NCBI RefSeq assembly: GCF_900109725.1
Contig: NZ_FOBC01000005.1
Span: 1 to 64,000 of the forward strand
Reading direction: 5' to 3'
Source: Halomonas daqiaonensis
GTDB taxonomy: Bacteria; Pseudomonadota; Gammaproteobacteria; Pseudomonadales; Halomonadaceae
DNA length: 64,000 nucleotides
This document shows positions 56,309-64,000 of the stretch, one piece after another. Each line of letters begins with the position of its first letter. Position 1 is the stretch's first letter. The translations under genes and the position numbers were made by a program. The notes under the pieces were generated by a model. It saw only the letters and a list, made by a program, of their open reading frames with translations. It did not search any database and was not told the DNA's origin.

Positions 56309-56809
56309 ATGCGAAAAGTGGAGACAGCGACGATGATCACCGAAACCGACAGACACTACCTGCAACGCTGCGTGGAGCTGGCCGAAGAGGCTCTGGAGGC
56401 TGGCGACGAACCGTTCGGCTCAGTGCTGGTGAGTGGTGATGGTGAAGTGCTGGTGGAAGACCACAACCACGTGGCCGGCGGGGATGCCACCCAGCACCCG
56501 GAGTTCTTCCTGGCGCGCTGGGCAGCAGAGAACCTCACGCCCGAGGAGCGCACACGGGCAACGGTCTACACCTCCGGGGAACACTGTCCCATGTGCGCGG
56601 CGGCTCACGGCTGGGTGGGGTTGGGACGGATCGTCTATGCGAGTTCGTCAGAACAGCTCATCGGCTGGCTGAAGGAGATGGGCATCGACCCGGCGCCGGT
56701 GGCGCCGCTGCCGATTCAGCAGGTGGTACCTGGCGCGGAAGTCGAGGGCCCGGTGCCGGAATTCACCGAGCGCATGCACAACCTGCATCGTCGGCTGCAT
56801 GGTGCCTGA
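56309..56809 (+). CDS. Nucleoside/guanine deaminase-like protein (CDA fold)
   Basis: A 166-aa zinc-dependent deaminase. Zn motifs: HPE in DATQHPEFFLARWAAENL (most CDA-fold enzymes have HAE or HVE) and GEHCPMCAAAHGW (C-x2-C). Substrate part: GDEPFGSVLVSGDGEVL. The start could also be the ATG at 56333 (MITETDRHYL). The substrate cannot be read from the sequence; guanine-, cytosine- or other base deaminase is possible. Confidence 0.85.
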   Translation: MRKVETATMITETDRHYLQRCVELAEEALEAGDEPFGSVLVSGDGEVLVEDHNHVAGGDATQHPEFFLARWAAENLTPEERTRATVYTSGEHCPMCAAAHGWVGLGRIVYASSSEQLIGWLKEMGIDPAPVAPLPIQQVVPGAEVEGPVPEFTERMHNLHRRLHGA

Positions 56810-56818
56810 GCGCGCGAA

Positions 56819-57670
56819 TCAGCCTCCCGCCAGCACCTGCTCGACATAGGCCTCGCAGCGCTGGTAGGCCGGTCGCATCCGCAGCCCTTCCCAGTAGGCC
56901 TCGAACTCGGGCCGACGAGGAATGGTGCCGAAGTGCATGCCCCAGCCGAGGTGCGAGCCAACGTAGACGTCGGCGGCACTGAATGCTCCGCCGCCGATGA
57001 AGGGCTTTCCCTCGACGGCGGCGGCCAGGGTATCGATCAGCGCCCAGTAGTCACCGCATCCGAGGCGCATCTTCTGCTCTGCCGTGGGCTGCACCCCTAG
57101 GTCGTTGAGGGCGATGGCGCTCTCCAGCGGCCCGGCCGCGAAGAACAGCCAGCGGTAATAGTCGCCTCGAGCGGCGGGCGACGGCGCAAGGCCAGCCTCC
57201 GGGAAGGCATCGGCAAGGTAGGCGCAGATGGCGGCGGCCTCGGTCACCACCACATCCCCATGACGGATAGCGGGCACCTTGCCCATGGGATTGAGGGCCA
57301 GGTAGTCCGGCGACTTCATGGTGGAGCCATACTCGAGGATCACCGTGCGATAGGGCACGCCGAGTTCCTCGAGCATCCAGTGGACGATCCCGCCACGGGA
57401 GAGCGGGTGGGTGTAGAAGGTGATCTCGGCCGGCTCCCATGGGGCGGGTTCGGCCAATGCCGCGGGCGGCAGTGCGATTTCCGGGGGCAACACATAGCCC
57501 TGGCCGGGTGTGTTGACGACCTCGACCCCCACCGCGCGCAGCGTGGCGATGTCCTGGTAAAGGATCCGCAGGGTAATCCCCAGCCTCTCGGCAAGCTCGG
57601 GTCCGCCGATCGGGCCAGGGTGGTAACGCAACACCCGGATCAGGTCTTGCAGGCGGGTCGTTCGGGTCAT
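56819..57670 (-). CDS. HTH domain fused to a glutathione S-transferase
   Basis: I chose the ATG at 57670 (MTRTTRLQDLIRVLRYHPGP). Residues about 4-65 form a YafY/HTH_11-type winged helix (GPELAERLGITLRILYQDIA, then VVNTPGQGYVLPPE). After a Pro-rich linker, residues 84-283 are a GST: ITFYTHPLSRGGIVHWMLEE, NPMGKVPAIRHGDVVVTEAA (cis-Pro, ESxAI-like) and a C-terminal helical domain with GGGAFSAADVYVGSHLGWGM. The 283-aa length equals about 65 plus a normal GST. A GST that binds DNA or senses an electrophile is inferred. A single continuous frame supports a real fusion. Confidence 0.85.
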   Translation of the reverse strand: MTRTTRLQDLIRVLRYHPGPIGGPELAERLGITLRILYQDIATLRAVGVEVVNTPGQGYVLPPEIALPPAALAEPAPWEPAEITFYTHPLSRGGIVHWMLEELGVPYRTVILEYGSTMKSPDYLALNPMGKVPAIRHGDVVVTEAAAICAYLADAFPEAGLAPSPAARGDYYRWLFFAAGPLESAIALNDLGVQPTAEQKMRLGCGDYWALIDTLAAAVEGKPFIGGGAFSAADVYVGSHLGWGMHFGTIPRRPEFEAYWEGLRMRPAYQRCEAYVEQVLAGG

Positions 57671-57826
57671 GATGAGCAGTTCCTCGGGCGCGTGACAGTC
57701 TCTCGCCGCCTCAGGGAGCGCCGAGGCGATCATGATGCCTCTGACACGGGATCGGCGCCAGCCAGCAAACCAAGAAACTGCAGATACTCTGCCTGGCTTC
57801 GACCTTCACCAAGGGATGCCAGCGAA

Positions 57827-57851
57827 GGCTCTGGAAGCACAATCCAGAGCC
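57827..57851 (-). terminator. Hairpin after the zinc peptidase gene
   Basis: GGCTCTGGA-N7-TCCAGAGCC, a 9-bp perfect stem located 11-35 nt after the stop of the peptidase gene on the minus strand. There is no long T-run. Confidence 0.6.
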
Positions 57852-57861
57852 CGGGTCCGGC

Positions 57862-58827
57862 TCAAAGCCCTTGGGCGCCGCGGCGTAACCAGTCATGCAT
57901 GAAGACAAGCTTGCGGCGGACCTTTTCGGAGAGCACGAAGGGATAGAGATCCGGCAATCCCATCGCGCGATTGATGTGGTTGACCGCCATGACCTGGTGC
58001 GTGGCAATGTGGATCAGATTCTCGGCATCGGACTCCATGTAGGGATCCCAACCGAGATGCGGGAGGTCAGAGGAGGACAAGCCGGCGGCAACAAAACTGT
58101 CGGCGATATCCGTCAGATGCAGCAGGTGAGACGCGGTTTCGGCCCAATCCTCGTGGGGATGTGCAGCCGCATAGGTGCTGACGAAGTGCGAGCGCCAGTC
58201 GGGCGGTGGCCCATTGTGGTAATAGCGTTTGAGTGCGGCAGGATAGTCCTCCCGCTCATCACCGAACATGGCCCGGAAGGCATCGAGAAAATCTTCCCGC
58301 AGGCTGAGACGCCACCAGAGCATGTGCGCTATCTCATGACGCATATGACCGATCATGGTCCGGTAGGGTTCTTCCAGGGCCTCTCGACGGGTAGTGCTCA
58401 GGACCGGGTCTGCCTCGGCCACGCTGATCGTCACCACACCCCCGACGTGCCCCATGGGTACCGGGGTATGGCCCTCGGCCAGCATATGAAACACAGGGCG
58501 AGCGCCGGGGTCCTCGGGTCGGAACCAGTTCCAGCGGCCCAGGTTGTCGATCACCCAGCGCTTGGCGGCCTCGGTATGCGCCCAGTTGGGCATGGCATCG
58601 GGAATGGAAGGATCCGGCGCCAGCTCGGTCATGGCGCAGGCGCGACAGAAGTCGCCCTGCTTGGGGGCGATCCAGTTGCAGCCGATCACGTCGCGATTGG
58701 CGCAGAACGGCGGCATGGTGATGAAGGCCCTGGCCTGAGGGTCGTAGGCAATGGGCGTACCGGTGGCGGTCGCGAGGTTGTCGAACCAGAGGGATCCGGC
58801 ACCGACCGGATTGGCAAAGACACGCAT
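57862..58827 (-). CDS. Putative zinc-binding metallopeptidase
   Basis: I chose the ATG at 58827 (MRVFANPVGAGSLWFDNLAT). The 321-aa product has the HEIAH zinc motif in MIGHMRHEIAHMLWW and a distant Asp-Glu pair (EDWAETASHLLHL), as in the Peptidase_Mx/zinc-ribbon group. A Cys set CNW-x9-CRAC (GCNWIAPKQGDFCRAC) remains. The first zinc ribbon, normally FxCxxCG at the N-terminus, is changed to FANPVGAG without Cys. It is probably cytosolic. Confidence 0.8.
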   Translation of the reverse strand: MRVFANPVGAGSLWFDNLATATGTPIAYDPQARAFITMPPFCANRDVIGCNWIAPKQGDFCRACAMTELAPDPSIPDAMPNWAHTEAAKRWVIDNLGRWNWFRPEDPGARPVFHMLAEGHTPVPMGHVGGVVTISVAEADPVLSTTRREALEEPYRTMIGHMRHEIAHMLWWRLSLREDFLDAFRAMFGDEREDYPAALKRYYHNGPPPDWRSHFVSTYAAAHPHEDWAETASHLLHLTDIADSFVAAGLSSSDLPHLGWDPYMESDAENLIHIATHQVMAVNHINRAMGLPDLYPFVLSEKVRRKLVFMHDWLRRGAQGL

Positions 58828-59022
58828 GAGGCAGTAACTCCAGGAAGAACGGCAGAACAGATGGCCCGACGCATTACAGGTCATCCTGATCTTCTCACGC
58901 CCGACAATCAAACCGTCAGTGCTGTACCGCACACAAAGCAAGAAGGCGGCAAGGGCCATTCCCCTGCGCCAAGGCGATCCTTTCCGGTCGAGAGAGAGCT
59001 CGCTAGTCCGTCCGTTGCGACC

Positions 59023-60834
59023 TCAGATCTCGAAGCCCAGGCCGAAGTCCTCGGCACTGATCGCCATCAACGGTTTGGCGCCGGTCTCGATAGCCGCCCT
59101 GTGGGCGCGGGTGCGCGGCAGAAGGCGCTGGTAAAAGAAGCGTGCCGTATCGAGCTTGGCGAGATAGAAAGCGGCCTCGTCAGAGCTCCCGGCCAGGGCG
59201 ACGCGAGCTTGTTTCGCCGCGCGGGCAAAGAGGTAGGCCAGAGTCACGTAGCCGGCGTACATCAGGTAGTCGACGCTGGCCGCGCCCACCTCCTCGCGAT
59301 CGTTCATGGCTTTCATGCCAATCGCCATGGTCAGCTCGCCCCACTCCTGATTGAGCTTGGCAAGCGGACGCACGAATTCGGCGAGCTCACCGTTACCTTC
59401 CTCTGCCTGGCAGAACTTGTGTATCTCACGGGTGAAGACCTTGAGGCTCTCGCCCTGGCTCATCAGCACCTTGCGGCCCAGCAGGTCGAGAGCCTGGATG
59501 CCGGTGGTGCCCTCGTAGAGGCGGGTGATGCGCGCGTCGCGCACCAGTTGCTCCATGCCCCACTCCTGGATGAAGCCGTGGCCACCGAACACCTGCACCC
59601 CCTCGTTAGTCGCCTCGAAGCCCACCTCGGTAAGGAACGCCTTGACGATGGGCGTCAACAGGCCCAGCAGGGTCTCGGCGCGCTCCTTCTCAACTGCGTC
59701 AGGACCATGCTCGACGATGTCGATCATCTGCGCTGTGTAGAGCACCAGCATCCGGCCGCCCTCGGCGAAGGCCTTCTGGGTCAGCAGCATGCGGCGCACG
59801 TCCGGGTGGACGATGATCGGGTCGGCGGCTTTCTCGGGCGCCTTGGTACCAGAGAGCGCGCGCATCTGCAGGCGACCGCGGGCGTAGGCCAGGGCATTCT
59901 GGAAACTCGCCTCGGTGAGGCCAAGTCCCTGGATGCCCACGCCAATACGCGCAGCATTCATCATGGTGAACATGCAGGTCAGGCCTTGGTGAGGCGCGCC
60001 CACCAGAAAGCCTTTCGCCGCATCGAAGTTCATCACGCAGGTGGCGTTGCCGTGGATGCCCATCTTGTGCTCGAGCGAGCCGCACACCACGCCGTTTCGC
60101 TCGCCGGGCTCGCCCGCTTCATTGGGCATGAACTTGGGTACCACGAACAGCGAGATACCCCTGGAGCCCTCCGGGGCGTCGGGCAGCTTGGCCAGCACCA
60201 GGTGAACGATGTTCTCGGCCAGGTCATGGTCGCCCGCGGAGATGAATATCTTCGTTCCCGTTACTGCATAGCTGCCGTCGTTATTGGGAACAGCGCGGGT
60301 CTTGATCAGGCCGAGGTCAGTGCCGCAGTGAGCCTCGGTCAGGCACATGGTACCGGTCCAGGTGCCCTCCACTAGCTTGGCTAGATAGGTGGCCTGCTGC
60401 TCCTCTGTGCCGTGATTGCGTAAGGCGTCGGCGGCGCCGTGGGAGAGCCCCGGATACATGCCCCAGGCCAGGTTGGTGGCACAGATCATCTCGCTGAGCA
60501 CCATGGCCAGCGAAGGCGGCAGCCCCTGGCCGCCCTGCTCGGGATCGGCGGCCAGGCTCGGCCAGCCGGCCTTCACGTACAGGGCATAGGCCGCCTTGAA
60601 CCCCTTGGGTGCCTTTACGTCCCCGCCCTCAAATAGGCACCCCTCACGGTCGCCGCTCTGATTCAGCGGCAGCAGCACCTGACGTGCAAAGCGTGCGCCC
60701 TCTTCCAGGATCGCGCCGATCACATCCGGCGAGGCTTCCTCGCCACCGGGCAGACGAGCGTAGTGAGCCGGGTAGTCCAACATCTCGTCCATCACGAAGC
60801 GAAGGTCACGCAAGGGGGCCTGATAGTCGGGCAT
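59023..60834 (-). CDS. Acyl-CoA dehydrogenase with C-terminal extension (DmdC-like)
   Basis: FAD flavoenzyme oxidising an acyl-CoA. I chose the ATG at 60834 (MPDYQAPLRDLRFVMDEMLD) after GGAG. The 603-aa product has WTGTMCLTEAHCGTDLGLIK, TGTKIFISAGDHDLAENIVH, KMGIHGNATCVMNFD, GGRMLVLYTAQM and VFGGHGFIQEWGMEQLVRDA. Length and N-terminus match the 600-aa family that includes 3-methylmercaptopropionyl-CoA dehydrogenase DmdC. The substrate is open. Two PsrA-like palindromes lie upstream. Confidence 0.9.
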   Translation of the reverse strand: MPDYQAPLRDLRFVMDEMLDYPAHYARLPGGEEASPDVIGAILEEGARFARQVLLPLNQSGDREGCLFEGGDVKAPKGFKAAYALYVKAGWPSLAADPEQGGQGLPPSLAMVLSEMICATNLAWGMYPGLSHGAADALRNHGTEEQQATYLAKLVEGTWTGTMCLTEAHCGTDLGLIKTRAVPNNDGSYAVTGTKIFISAGDHDLAENIVHLVLAKLPDAPEGSRGISLFVVPKFMPNEAGEPGERNGVVCGSLEHKMGIHGNATCVMNFDAAKGFLVGAPHQGLTCMFTMMNAARIGVGIQGLGLTEASFQNALAYARGRLQMRALSGTKAPEKAADPIIVHPDVRRMLLTQKAFAEGGRMLVLYTAQMIDIVEHGPDAVEKERAETLLGLLTPIVKAFLTEVGFEATNEGVQVFGGHGFIQEWGMEQLVRDARITRLYEGTTGIQALDLLGRKVLMSQGESLKVFTREIHKFCQAEEGNGELAEFVRPLAKLNQEWGELTMAIGMKAMNDREEVGAASVDYLMYAGYVTLAYLFARAAKQARVALAGSSDEAAFYLAKLDTARFFYQRLLPRTRAHRAAIETGAKPLMAISAEDFGLGFEI

Positions 60835-60893
60835 CTCGAGCTCTCCAGAAAGAAGGGGCACCTGCCGTCGGCACAGGAAGATGACGGCGGTCG

Positions 60894-60915
60894 ATTTCAA
60901 ACACGTGTTTGAAAT
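60894..60915. promoter_or_regulatory. 22-bp perfect palindrome, PsrA-like operator 1
   Basis: ATTTCAAACAC and its exact complement abut, giving CAAAC-ACGT-GTTTG at the centre. This matches the PsrA/TetR-type fatty-acid sensor pattern (G/CAAAC-N2-4-GTTTG/C). It lies 60-80 nt before the acyl-CoA dehydrogenase start. Confidence 0.65.
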
Positions 60916-60936
60916 TATCCGTCGCAGGATCGAGAG

Positions 60937-60952
60937 TCAAGCGCTCGTTTGA
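60937..60952. promoter_or_regulatory. PsrA-like operator 2 (imperfect)
   Basis: TCAAGC-GCTC-GTTTGA repeats the same half-sites with one mismatch, 40 bp (centre to centre) from the perfect palindrome, on the same promoter region. Confidence 0.5.
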
Positions 60953-60971
60953 AAAAGCGGAAAGGATCAAG

Positions 60972-61041
60972 TCAAGGAGCAAGGAAACCTCCCCTTGCTC
61001 CTTGACCCCTTGCTCCTTGACCCCTTGCTCCTTGACCCCTT
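60972..61041. repeat. 15-bp tandem repeat with complementary left arm
   Basis: CCCCTTGCTCCTTGA occurs three times in a row (60991-61035) plus a partial copy. Just before, 60972-60984 is TCAAGGAGCAAGG, the exact complement of 13 nt of the unit, so one left arm can pair with any of three right arms. It lies between the SDR stop and the acyl-CoA dehydrogenase promoter. Confidence 0.9.
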
Positions 61042-61074
61042 GCGGCCTTGATTCCTTGCGACTGGCCGAAGGCC

Positions 61075-61842
61075 TTACTGCATGCGGATACCGCCATCCA
61101 GGCGAATCACCTCGCCGTTGAGCATGGCGTTGGTAATGATCTGCTCGGCCAGACGTGCGAACTCGTCAGGCTTGCCGAGCCGCTTGGGGAAGGGCACGGC
61201 GGCGGCCAGCGCCTGGGCGGCCTCGTCGGGGATCTCGCTCATCATCGGCGTCTCGAACACGCCGGGGGCGATGGCCATCACCCGCACCCCGTGACGCGAG
61301 AGCTCACGGGCCGCCGGCAGGCTCATGCTCACTACGCCGGCCTTTGAGGCGCTGTAGGCGCACTGCCCTACCTGGCCATCGAAGGCGGCGATGGAAGCGG
61401 TGTTGATGATGATGCCGCGCTCGCCATCCTCGCTTGCGGTGTTCTTCGCCATGGCGGCGGCAGCCAGGCGCATGACGTTGAAGGTGCCTACCAGGTTGAT
61501 CTGGATGGTGCGGTTGTAGGCGTCGAGGTCGGCGGGGTTGCCCTCGCGGTCGACCAGTTTGGCCACGCTGACCACGCCGGCGCAATGCACCACCCCGGCG
61601 AGCCCCCTGCCATTGCTGAGTTCGACGGCGGTGTCCACCGCCGCCTGGATCTCCTCGCCGGAGGTGACATCACCGCGTACCGCCTGGGCGCCCTCGCCCA
61701 GGCGCTCGGCGTGTGCCTCCACGGCATCGCTGAGATCGCAGAGCACCACCCGGCCGCCGGCGGCAACCAGGCGTTCGGCAGTGGCCGCCCCCAGTCCGGA
61801 GGCGGCACCGGTAATCAGGAAGGTGTTATCTTTCACTTGCAT
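61075..61842 (-). CDS. Short-chain dehydrogenase (3-hydroxyacyl-CoA dehydrogenase-like)
   Basis: A 255-aa SDR (MQVKDNTFLITGAASGLGAA). Marks: TGAASGLG cofactor loop, DLSDA acidic end (NAD preference), HCAGVV, IIINTASIAAFDGQVGQCAY with catalytic Ser, and YSASKAG (Tyr and Lys). The pattern of 3-hydroxyacyl-CoA dehydrogenase type 2 fits, as does its position between an acyl-CoA synthetase and an acyl-CoA dehydrogenase. Confidence 0.88.
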   Translation of the reverse strand: MQVKDNTFLITGAASGLGAATAERLVAAGGRVVLCDLSDAVEAHAERLGEGAQAVRGDVTSGEEIQAAVDTAVELSNGRGLAGVVHCAGVVSVAKLVDREGNPADLDAYNRTIQINLVGTFNVMRLAAAAMAKNTASEDGERGIIINTASIAAFDGQVGQCAYSASKAGVVSMSLPAARELSRHGVRVMAIAPGVFETPMMSEIPDEAAQALAAAVPFPKRLGKPDEFARLAEQIITNAMLNGEVIRLDGGIRMQ

Positions 61843-61878
61843 GTCAAAATCCTCAACGTCATTTGGCAGATGCCCCCC

Positions 61879-63525
61879 TCAGGCCTTGTCGTTGGCATCG
61901 GCGCGCAGCTTGAAGCGCTGGATCTTGCCACTCGGCGTCTTGGGCAGTTCCTCGACGAACTCGATCACACGCGGGAAGGCGTGGGTCGAGAGTCGCTCGC
62001 GCACCAGCTTGCGAATCGCGTCGGCCAGTTCATCGCTGGCCTCGAAACCCTCGCGCAGTACGATATAGGACTTGATGATCTCGCCACGGATCTCGTCGGG
62101 TTGGCCCACGGCGGCGGATTCAGCGACCGCCGGGTGGGTCATCACGCTGTTCTCCACGTCGGTGGGCCCGACACGATAGCCGGCAGTGGTGATGATGTCG
62201 TCGTCACGGCCGGCGAACTGGAAGGTGCCATCTTCATTGCGGATCACCACGTCGCCGGTCAGGTAATAGCCTTCGGCGAAGGGATGCTTCTCCTGCCAGG
62301 TGTAGCCGGCAAAAAAGTGAGCCGGGGAATTCTTTATATCCACGGCCAGCACGCCGGGCTCGCCAGGGGGCAACTCATTGTACTCGGCATCCAGAATCGC
62401 CAATCGATAGCCAGGCATCGGCACGCCCATGGCACCCACATGCTTGGGATGATCCAGGGCATGGTGATTGTTGCAGGTCATGCCCGTCTCGGTCTGGCCG
62501 TAGTGGTCCATGACCGGGCAGCCCAGGGAGCGCTCGACCCAGGTGACCACTTCGGTGTTGAGCGGCTCCCCGGCAGAGCTCGCCGCACGCAGCTCGAGGG
62601 TCTGGTGGGCATCGTCAAACAGGCCGGAGGCCTTCATCAAGCGGTACGCGGTGGGCGCGGCGGCGAAGTTGGTGATGCGGTGACGCTTCATGAAGGCCAG
62701 CGCGCCCTCGGCACTGAAGCCTGCCTCGCAGAAATGAGTGGTCACGCCCAGCAGCAGCGGCCCGGCGATGGCGTAGTAGAGGCCGTAGGCCCAGCCCGGG
62801 TCGGCCATGTTCCAGAAGCGGTCGGTATCGCGCAGATCGACGGCCAGCTCCATGTAGAGGGCGAAAGCCGGCATGCCGGCCAGCGGCACGGCCACGCCCT
62901 TGGGCTTACCCACGGTGCCGGAGGTGAACATCTGCAGGAAGGGCTCCTCGCGAGCCAGACGCGGCGGGCTGGTCTCGATCGGTGCATGAGCCAGGGCATC
63001 CTTCCAGTCCAGATCATCGCCGTGTTCGGTGCTGGGCCCGCCCACGGCGAGCACCGCCGGGCACTGGGTCAGGCCATCGAACTTGAAGCGGTTGGCGTGA
63101 TCGGTGATCACCAGCCGGGTATCGGCACGCCCCAGGCGATAGTCTACCGCGTCCGGGCCGAAGGCGGTGAACAGCGGCTGGTAGACGGCGCCGATGCGCC
63201 AAGTGGCCAGCACCGCCACCAGCAGCTGCGGCGAGCGCGGCAGCATGCAGGCAATGCGGTCCCCCACGCCCAGGCCACGCTCGGCGAACCAGCCCGCGAG
63301 CTTCGCGCTCTCGGCATCGAGTTCGGCGTAGGTCAGGGTGTTGACCTGGCCTTGGGTGTCCTCGTGCACCAGGGCCAGGACGTCGCCGCGACCGGCACGA
63401 AGGTGGCGTCCGCAGCAGGACTCGAAGGCGTTGGCCTTGCCGTCGCGGTGATCATCGAGGCGCGCGATGACGTCATCGACGGAAAAGGTCTCTAGGTAGC
63501 TCTGGTAGTCGGGAAGGGTGCTCAT
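61879..63525 (-). CDS. AMP-binding acyl-CoA synthetase
   Basis: Activates a carboxylic acid to its CoA thioester. I chose the ATG at 63525 (MSTLPDYQSYLETFSVDDVI) after GAGAGG. The 548-aa product has the phosphate loop MFTSGTVGKPKGV, YGQTETGM, the YLTGD hinge, GRDDDIITTAGYRVGP and the catalytic Lys in PKTPSGKIQR. It resembles acetyl/medium-chain acyl-CoA synthetases. First gene after the TetR gene in the leftward cluster. Confidence 0.92.
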   Translation of the reverse strand: MSTLPDYQSYLETFSVDDVIARLDDHRDGKANAFESCCGRHLRAGRGDVLALVHEDTQGQVNTLTYAELDAESAKLAGWFAERGLGVGDRIACMLPRSPQLLVAVLATWRIGAVYQPLFTAFGPDAVDYRLGRADTRLVITDHANRFKFDGLTQCPAVLAVGGPSTEHGDDLDWKDALAHAPIETSPPRLAREEPFLQMFTSGTVGKPKGVAVPLAGMPAFALYMELAVDLRDTDRFWNMADPGWAYGLYYAIAGPLLLGVTTHFCEAGFSAEGALAFMKRHRITNFAAAPTAYRLMKASGLFDDAHQTLELRAASSAGEPLNTEVVTWVERSLGCPVMDHYGQTETGMTCNNHHALDHPKHVGAMGVPMPGYRLAILDAEYNELPPGEPGVLAVDIKNSPAHFFAGYTWQEKHPFAEGYYLTGDVVIRNEDGTFQFAGRDDDIITTAGYRVGPTDVENSVMTHPAVAESAAVGQPDEIRGEIIKSYIVLREGFEASDELADAIRKLVRERLSTHAFPRVIEFVEELPKTPSGKIQRFKLRADANDKA

Positions 63526-63659
63526 GTACTGCCCTCTCACGGGTTGTGCTTGTTGTGTCGGCTAATGGGTGGCATCGGATGTGTGGCGCAACATGCTGGC
63601 AATGGAGGAAACGGCAAGCACCGACGCTGGCGTGCACGTCTACCTTCTGGCTAGATGCA

Positions 63660-63692
63660 GTTGACGTAAGCGTCAACCTAGCAAGCGCTAGG
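63660..63692. promoter_or_regulatory. Two adjacent inverted repeats before the acyl-CoA synthetase
   Basis: GTTGACG-TAAG-CGTCAAC (63660-63677) and CCTAGC-AAGC-GCTAGG (63677-63692) sit head to tail in the 290-nt gap. Each is a perfect repeat with a 4-nt centre. The first resembles MerR-type LiuR sites (ACGT-rich), but this is only a resemblance. The rest of 63526-63815 shows no gene. Confidence 0.5.
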
Positions 63693-63815
63693 TACAAGCT
63701 AGAGGCTCCCGCGGAACGGGGCAAGCCCTGAACGGCAGGATGGGACTAGACGATGGTCGAGCGTGGCACATCGATATCGCGACGAAACGCTCCCACGGGT
63801 CAGAGGATGAGTGAA

Positions 63816-64000
63816 TCAGGCGGATCGATGAGTGATCATGGCGATCAGTTCATGGGCCAGGTCATCGGGGGAGCGTGGGCCGGCGGGATCGTACCAGCGC
63901 ACCGTCCAGTTGAGGGCGCCCATCACGAAGCGGGCGACCAGGAAGCGGTCACCATGGATCAGGCCGGCGGCCAGGGCATCGTCGATCACCGCTTCCCAGA
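63816..64000 (-). CDS. TetR-family regulator, C-terminal part (cut by window edge)
   Basis: The minus strand from the edge reads WEAVIDDALAAGLIHGDRFL, VARFVMGALNWTVRWYDPAG and ELIAMITHRSA before a stop (TCA at 63816-63818). This matches the ligand-binding end of TetR regulators common beside acyl-CoA genes. The DNA-binding half is outside the window. Confidence 0.75.
   Translation of the reverse strand, partial: WEAVIDDALAAGLIHGDRFLVARFVMGALNWTVRWYDPAGPRSPDDLAHELIAMITHRSA

Noticed and set aside
57895..60375. Plus-strand 826-aa open frame
   Set aside because: It lies antisense to a zinc peptidase and an acyl-CoA dehydrogenase with clear motifs. Long opposite-strand frames are common at this GC content, and the translation shows no family motif.
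60991..61041. CRISPR array
   Set aside because: 15-bp units follow each other directly with no spacers. It is a tandem repeat with a complementary arm.
61585..63495. Plus-strand 636-aa open frame
   Set aside because: It is antisense to the acyl-CoA synthetase, whose ATP-binding motifs and start are clear. It has no supporting motif or ribosome site.

Overview
The window is GC-rich (about 64 percent by eye) and densely coded. It looks like a chromosomal segment of a gammaproteobacterium close to Halomonas. The reasons are the proA-nadD-rsfS-rlmH-mrdA-rodA-mltB-rlpA-dacA cluster, the dusB-fis pair, the accB-accC-prmA order, a bioB-F-H-C-D run, and a pyrophosphate-type phosphofructokinase. The genus is inferred from gene content and protein style; no database was searched.

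Layout. 1-290: 5' part of an IS5-type transposase running off the left edge, placed just after dacA. 303-9623 (minus): one envelope-elongation and housekeeping operon, proA to dacA. 9723-12959 (plus): two membrane proteins with weak GGDEF-like ends, then a DedA-PAP2 fusion. 12974-16912: an island of mobile-element remnants (IS701-like, two IS3-type, a truncated and an intact serine recombinase) holding several tiny genes, three of which look like toxin-less antitoxins. 16944-19565 (minus): mpl, ubiX and a LysE exporter. 19791-25000: PPi-phosphofructokinase, a PP2C-kinase fusion, ppa and a DUF2333 protein. 25191-33269 (plus): dsbD, accBC, prmA, dusB-fis, purH. 33420-38640: gabD, folE-folX, an exported protein, srkA, comF. 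38711-44777 (plus): biotin synthesis bioBFHCD, tRNA-Leu, bioA, with two BirA-like operators before bioB.

44812-58827 is the least ordinary chromosomal part. It carries a CocE-type hydrolase next to an ATP-grasp gene, an exported beta-rich protein, a lipoprotein hydrolase, a 663-residue protein I do not recognise followed by a second ATP-grasp enzyme, an AcuI-type reductase, a small gene behind a strong Fur-box match, a deaminase, an HTH-GST fusion and a zinc peptidase with an altered zinc knuckle. 59023-64000 (minus): a fatty-acid or organic-acid degradation cluster (TetR regulator cut by the right edge, acyl-CoA synthetase, SDR dehydrogenase, acyl-CoA dehydrogenase) with palindromic operators resembling PsrA sites.

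The best candidate for an undescribed system is the 51105-54491 pair (unknown 663-aa protein plus ATP-grasp ligase), possibly linked to the nearby hydrolase plus ATP-grasp pair at 44812-48218. The HTH-GST fusion, the folE palindrome, the Fur-controlled small protein and the orphan-antitoxin array also merit a look.
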